Assembly: GCF_018417475.1 (NCBI RefSeq) | Contig: NZ_CP054856.1 | Location: 3,937,001-4,001,000 of the forward strand | Reading direction: 5' to 3' | DNA: 64,000 nucleotides | From: Novosphingobium decolorationis | GTDB taxonomy: Bacteria; Pseudomonadota; Alphaproteobacteria; Sphingomonadales; Sphingomonadaceae | Part shown: in pieces, positions 60,390-64,000 of the stretch | Layout of the letters: every line of letters starts with the position of its first letter | Numbering within the stretch: the first letter of the stretch is position 1 | The notes under the pieces: model-generated | Databases searched by the model: none | The model's input: the letters and a program-made list of their open reading frames with translations, nothing else | Told to the model about the DNA's origin: nothing | Program-made: the position numbers and the translations under genes

Positions 60390-61100
60390 TCAGGCCTTGG
60401 CGGCAGGCTTGCGCACGGCCGCCTTGCGTGCGGCGGGCTTCTTCGCTGCCGCGGGCTTGGCGCCTTTTTCCAGCACCTTCGCCTTGAAGTCGCACAGGTC
60501 CACGACCGGGCAACGCCAGCATTCGGGCGTGCGCGCCTTGCAGATGTAGCGCCCGTGCAGGATCATCCAGTGGTGCGAACCGACCCGGAAGGGGTGGGGG
60601 ACCTTCTTTTCCAGTCCCTTCTCGACCGCGAGCGGGGTCTTGCCCTTGGCCATGCCGGTGCGGTTGGCGACGCGGAAGATATGGGTGTCGACCGCGAAGG
60701 TCTCGGCCCCGAAGGCGCAGTTGAGAACGACATTGGCGGTCTTGCGGCCGACCCCGGGCAGTTCGACAAGGGCATCGCGGTCGGCAGGGACTTCGCCGCC
60801 ATGCCTCTCGACCAGCATCTGCGAGAGCGCGATCACGTTCTTCGCCTTGGAATTGAACAGGCCGATCGTCTTGATGTGCTCCTTCAGCCCCTCTTCGCCC
60901 AGCGCGACCATCTCGGCCGGGGTCTTCACCTCCTGGAATAGCCGGCGCGTCGCCTTGTTGACGCCCACGTCGGTCGACTGCGCGGAAAGCGTCACGGCGA
61001 CGAGGAGCTGGTAGACGTTGCCGAATTCCAGCTCGGTCACCGGATCGGGATTGAGCTCGGCGAGGCGGCGGAAGAATTCGAAGATATCGTCTTTTTTCAC
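60390..61100 (-). CDS. nth: Endonuclease III
   Basis: Nth excises oxidised pyrimidines and nicks the abasic site. The 236 residues align closely with E. coli Nth: the HhH motif LPGVGRKTANVV contains Lys120, VDTHIFRVANR contains Asp138, and the [4Fe-4S] cysteines are 187, 194, 197 and 203 (C-x6-C-x2-C-x5-C). After residue 210 is an extra Lys/Ala/Pro tail (KPAAAKKPAARKAAVRKPAA) resembling histone H1-like tails. The ATG overlaps the upstream channel gene's stop. Confidence 0.96.
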   Translation of the reverse strand: MKKDDIFEFFRRLAELNPDPVTELEFGNVYQLLVAVTLSAQSTDVGVNKATRRLFQEVKTPAEMVALGEEGLKEHIKTIGLFNSKAKNVIALSQMLVERHGGEVPADRDALVELPGVGRKTANVVLNCAFGAETFAVDTHIFRVANRTGMAKGKTPLAVEKGLEKKVPHPFRVGSHHWMILHGRYICKARTPECWRCPVVDLCDFKAKVLEKGAKPAAAKKPAARKAAVRKPAAKA

Positions 61101-61903
61101 GTCGGGTCCGTTTCGTCATCCTCGCGGCGAGCGAGGGTGGGGTCGTTGAGCGCGCGGCGGCGCTGCATGGCGTCGCTGAAGGCTGCCGCCATGATGCCGG
61201 TCGGCATCGCGACCAGGCCGATCCCGCTCATCGCCACGAGCGAGGCGAGAAGTTTGCCGAGCGGCGTGACGGGCGAGACATCGCCGTAGCCCACCGCCGT
61301 CAGGGTGATGACCGCCCAGTACAGCGCCCGCGGGATCGAGCCGAAGGCTTCGGGCTGGACCTCGCGTTCGGCCCAGTAGAGCGCGGTGGCACCCAGGAGA
61401 AGCAGTCCGCCGCCCAACGCCAGGGTCACCAGCAGTTCGTAGCGCCGGTCGGTGAGCGCGTGCATCAATTCGCGCAGCGCGATCGAGAAGTGGCTGAACT
61501 TGATGAGCGCAGCAAGCCGGAGCAGGCGGATCAGGCGCAGCACGGCAAGGTCGGAAAAGAAGAAGGGCAGAAGCGAGGAAATCACCACGATGAGGTCGAG
61601 CAGGGCTACGGGCGTTGCCATGAAGCGCAGCCGCATCTTCCAGGCGGGCGTAGCCGGATCATCCTCGACCACGGCCCACACCCGCGCCAGGTACTCGACG
61701 CCGAAAATGACGCCGAAGACCATCTCGGCCCCGATGAAGAGCGCGCGGTGGGGCTGGAACAGGGTCTCCTCGCTGGCAAGGACAGTAAGCAGGATGGCCG
61801 CCAGGATCGTCGTCACCATCAGCCGGTTCATCCACGAGAGACCATGGCGCAGCTGCGCCGCCTCGGAATGGATGAACAGCTGGTCGTGGACGTAGCGGCG
61901 CAA
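61097..61903 (-). CDS. Voltage-gated-type potassium channel / ion transporter
   Basis: The product is 268 residues from TTG 61903, chosen because GGGGAGG lies six bases upstream. The open frame before it overlaps dapB. Six membrane helices are expected, with an S4-like segment (AVLRLIRLLRLAALIKF) and the pore signature LTAVGYGDVSP. It lacks a zinc ribbon. The stop overlaps nth (ATGA) and it follows dapB by 13 bp, so dapB-channel-nth may be one transcript. Confidence 0.86.
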   Translation of the reverse strand: MRRYVHDQLFIHSEAAQLRHGLSWMNRLMVTTILAAILLTVLASEETLFQPHRALFIGAEMVFGVIFGVEYLARVWAVVEDDPATPAWKMRLRFMATPVALLDLIVVISSLLPFFFSDLAVLRLIRLLRLAALIKFSHFSIALRELMHALTDRRYELLVTLALGGGLLLLGATALYWAEREVQPEAFGSIPRALYWAVITLTAVGYGDVSPVTPLGKLLASLVAMSGIGLVAMPTGIMAAAFSDAMQRRRALNDPTLARREDDETDPT

Positions 61904-61916
61904 GCCTGACCTCCCC

Positions 61917-62645
61917 TTAGAGCCCCAGCACCTCGGGCATGGTGTAGCGGCCTGCGTCCTTCTCGCGGACCCACTGCGCGGCCTTGACCGCGCCCTTGGC
62001 AAAGATGCCGCGGTTCTCGGCCATGTGCGAGAGGGCGAGGCGCTCGTTGTCGGCGAGGAAGTGGACGGTGTGATCACCTGCGACCGTGCCGCCACGCAGC
62101 GCGGCAAAGCCGATGTGGCCTTCCTCGCGCGTGCCGGTGATGCCGTCGCGGCCCCGGTCGGACACGTCGCCGAGCGTGACGTCGCGGCCCTTGGCGGCGG
62201 CCTCACCCAGAAGGAGCGCGGTGCCCGAGGGGGCATCGACCTTCATCCGATGGTGGGTTTCGACGATCTCGATGTCCCAGTCGTTGCCGAGCCGCGCGGC
62301 GGCCTCGCGCACGAGGTGGGCAAGGAGCGTGACGCCGAGCGAGGTATTGCCGGTCTGGAGCACCGCGATCTCAGCGGCGGCCTCGTCGATCAGCCAGTGG
62401 TGGCGCTCGGCAAGGCCCGTCGTGCCGATCACCATCGGGACCTTGGCCGCGACGGCCGCGTCGAGGTTGGCTTCCAGCGCATCGGGGCTGGAGAAGTCGA
62501 TCAGCACGTCGGCCTTGGCGGCAAGGCCTGCGACGTCGCCATCGCGGTCCACGCCGCCCGCAAGGTCGAGCCCCGCGTCCGCGATCGCCTGCGCAATGGC
62601 CTGCCCCATGCGTCCGTTACTGCCGATAATTCCGATTCGTACCAC
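61917..62645 (-). CDS. dapB: 4-hydroxy-tetrahydrodipicolinate reductase DapB
   Basis: DapB makes tetrahydrodipicolinate in the lysine/diaminopimelate pathway. From GTG 62645 (GGAG seven bases upstream) it has 242 residues. It shows the Rossmann motif GIIGSNGRMGQAIAQAI, the GTTGL and NTSLGVTLL stretches, and the catalytic ETHHRMKVDAPSGTALLL. The long open frame upstream is non-coding shadow of the divergent sirtuin gene. Confidence 0.96.
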   Translation of the reverse strand: MVRIGIIGSNGRMGQAIAQAIADAGLDLAGGVDRDGDVAGLAAKADVLIDFSSPDALEANLDAAVAAKVPMVIGTTGLAERHHWLIDEAAAEIAVLQTGNTSLGVTLLAHLVREAAARLGNDWDIEIVETHHRMKVDAPSGTALLLGEAAAKGRDVTLGDVSDRGRDGITGTREEGHIGFAALRGGTVAGDHTVHFLADNERLALSHMAENRGIFAKGAVKAAQWVREKDAGRYTMPEVLGL

Positions 62646-62672
62646 TTGCCGTCTCCATTCAAGGCTGGTCTC

Positions 62673-63407
62673 ATGGGCGGAATGGAACAAGTTCGCAACA
62701 TCGTCATCCTGACCGGCGCCGGCGTATCCGCCGAATCGGGCATCGGCACCTTCCGCGATGCAGGAGGGCTCTGGGAGAACCACCGCGTCGAGGACGTGGC
62801 GACGCCCGAGGCCTTCGCGCGCGACCCGGATCTGGTCTTTCGCTTCTACGACATGCGCCGCGAACAGGTCTTGGAGGTGGAGCCCAACGCGGCGCACCAC
62901 GCCCTGGCCCGCCTGCAGCGCGAGTGGCCCGCCCGAAGTGGAGGCGCGGTCATGCTGGTCACGCAGAACGTCGATGACCTCCATGACCGGGCATTGGGCG
63001 CATCGGACGGGGCCGAGGTGATCCACATGCATGGCGAGCATCTTTCGGCCTGGTGCACGGCCTGCGATGCGCGCACGCGCTGGACGGCAAGCTTGATCGA
63101 CAGCCCGCCGTGCCCGTCCTGCGGCGCGCCGGCCCTGCGGCCCGATATCGTGTGGTTCGGAGAGATGCCCTACCGCATGGACGAGATCTTCGCGGCGCTG
63201 GAAGAGGCGGACCTGTTCGTCTCGATCGGCACCTCGGGCGCGGTCTATCCGGCCGCGGGCTTCGTGCGCACGGCCGCCGACATGGGCGCGCATACGCTGG
63301 AGCTGAACCTCCAACCCTCGCAAGGGACCGACTGGTTCGATGAGGCGCGCCATGGTCCGGCCACGCAGACGGTCCCGGCCTGGGTGGAGGAGATGCTTCA
63401 GGGGTAG
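62673..63407 (+). CDS. cobB: NAD-dependent protein deacylase (class III sirtuin, CobB-type)
   Basis: Sirtuins remove acyl groups from lysine using NAD+. The 244 residues have the NAD motif TGAGVSAESGIGTFRDAGGLW, TQNVDDLHDRA, catalytic His120 in HMHGEHLS, and zinc cysteines 128, 131, 147 and 150. Tyr59 and Arg62 (FYDMRREQ) are the pair that in SIRT5-type enzymes recognises succinyl and malonyl groups, so desuccinylase activity is likely. ATG 62673 has AAGG upstream; ATG 62682 is an alternative. It diverges from dapB across 27 bp. Confidence 0.93.
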   Translation: MGGMEQVRNIVILTGAGVSAESGIGTFRDAGGLWENHRVEDVATPEAFARDPDLVFRFYDMRREQVLEVEPNAAHHALARLQREWPARSGGAVMLVTQNVDDLHDRALGASDGAEVIHMHGEHLSAWCTACDARTRWTASLIDSPPCPSCGAPALRPDIVWFGEMPYRMDEIFAALEEADLFVSIGTSGAVYPAAGFVRTAADMGAHTLELNLQPSQGTDWFDEARHGPATQTVPAWVEEMLQG

Positions 63408-63425
63408 GGGGGAAGACGGGACTTT

Positions 63426-63541
63426 CCGAGGGCCATCGCCCTCGGGCTCCCCAACCTTTCTAGCTCACGTTCCATGCGCACCCTTGGCTGCGTCAGGCGA
63501 GAGTGCTGATTTCGGGGGCAAGGGGAGATGACCCCTTGAAT
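63426..63541 (+). repeat. Dispersed double-hairpin repeat, copy B
   Basis: This 116-bp element begins with the perfect dyad CCGAGGGC-CATC-GCCCTCGG and ends with CAAGGGG-AGATGA-CCCCTTG. It matches copy A at 20743-20857 in the opposite orientation at both ends, with partial matches (AGCTCA, GCTGCGT, GAGAG) between. It lies between the convergent cobB and moeB-like genes. Confidence 0.8.
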
Positions 63542-63553
63542 ACTCTTCCTGTT

Positions 63554-64000
63554 TTACGCCCCGCAGGCTGAGCAGGCGGGGTCCTTGGCAATGCGGATCG
63601 AGCGCATTCCTGGGTTCATCCCGTCGATCAGGGTCAGCGATCCGTATTTCGGATCGCCAAAGGCCGCGTGACCATCCACCAGAACGCGGATCGCGTGCAT
63701 CGCCGCGAAGGTCCCGACCATGCCCACCATGGCGCCCAGCACGCCGTCGGCGGCGCAGGTGTCGCAGTCCTGTGCGTCGAAGGCATCGCCCACGAAGCAG
63801 CGGTAGCAGGGCTGGTCTTCGCGGTGTCCGGCGAAGTTTGCGACCTGCCCCTGGAAGCGTCCGATCGCCGCGCTTGTCAGTGGTATGGCACGCGCAACAC
63901 AGGCATCTGACACCGCGAGGCGAGTCGCGAAATTGTCACACCCGTCCAATACCAGATCCGCGTCGGGAAGAATCCGGTCGGCGTTGTCTCCCCCCAGCCG
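63554..64000 (-). CDS. MoeB/ThiF/HesA-family adenylyltransferase (partial, N-terminus off the right edge)
   Basis: E1-like enzymes adenylate the C-terminus of a sulfur carrier (MoaD or ThiS). The visible 148 residues include DADLVLDGCDNFATRLAVSD, the cysteine pairs CYRCF and CDTCAADGVLGAMVGMVGTF, and a CSACG end. The ATP-binding N-terminus lies beyond the window. No rhodanese domain follows, unlike some MoeB. Whether it serves molybdopterin or thiamine synthesis cannot be told. Confidence 0.88.
   Translation of the reverse strand, partial: RLGGDNADRILPDADLVLDGCDNFATRLAVSDACVARAIPLTSAAIGRFQGQVANFAGHREDQPCYRCFVGDAFDAQDCDTCAADGVLGAMVGMVGTFAAMHAIRVLVDGHAAFGDPKYGSLTLIDGMNPGMRSIRIAKDPACSACGA

Overview
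The window is GC-rich, densely coded chromosome of a flagellated alphaproteobacterium, most likely of the order Sphingomonadales (Novosphingobium/Sphingomonas-like). The placement is inferred from an HWE-family histidine kinase, a mitofilin-like membrane protein beside hemD, a very short FlgD, and the rpmH-rnpA-yidD-yidC-engB order. I see no rRNA, tRNA, CRISPR array, insertion sequence or prophage. No gene-free stretch exceeds 300 bases.

Positions 1-11,872 hold a flagellar locus. A leftward operon flgB-flgC-flgD-flgE-flgF-flgG-flgH-flgI (flgI cut by the left edge) encodes rod, hook, hook cap and L/P rings. Rightward lie a MotA/ExbB-type and a minimal MotB/ExbD-type stator pair, flgA, flgM, flgN, a lytic transglycosylase, flhA and fliA. 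Three near-consensus sigma-54 promoters drive the flgB operon, flgA and the transglycosylase-flhA-fliA unit. The hook protein, hook cap and MotB-like protein are unusually small, and FlgH has no cysteine and so no lipidation site.

Positions 11,900-31,900 are mixed housekeeping: thioredoxin TrxC; a LysR regulator divergent from an azoreductase and a YceI protein, with a dyad between them; DsbD; a PafA-like phosphatase with a UbiH-type hydroxylase; an HWE kinase; hemC-hemD with a mitofilin-like protein; tsaD-gpsA-flippase; a VWA lipoprotein with 15 consecutive prolines; an OmpA-like protein; and a 30-residue membrane peptide before a helix-hairpin-helix protein.

Positions 32,000-45,300 hold an S10 peptidase, a succinyl-CoA:acetate CoA-transferase, a LuxR-type regulator, an SDR dehydrogenase, uvrB, a DUF3617 lipoprotein, two alpha/beta hydrolases, an EamA exporter, a DsbC/G-like thioredoxin-fold protein and ComM. 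An orphan rightward terminator between the LuxR and SDR genes may mark a small RNA.

Positions 45,400-64,000 include the rpmH-rnpA-yidD-yidC-engB cluster with a structured rpmH-rnpA spacer, then a NUDIX domain fused in frame to a DUF47 (PhoU-like) domain just upstream of a PiT phosphate transporter. This fusion is the most unusual gene architecture in the window. A GST, an S1/P1 nuclease, a glycine-zipper protein with HDNR repeats, PhzF, a cupin, dapE, a dicarboxylate/amino-acid symporter, two voltage-gated-type K+ channels around nth, dapB, a sirtuin and a partial MoeB/ThiF protein follow. Two inverted copies of a ~115-bp double-hairpin repeat lie at 20.8 and 63.5 kb.
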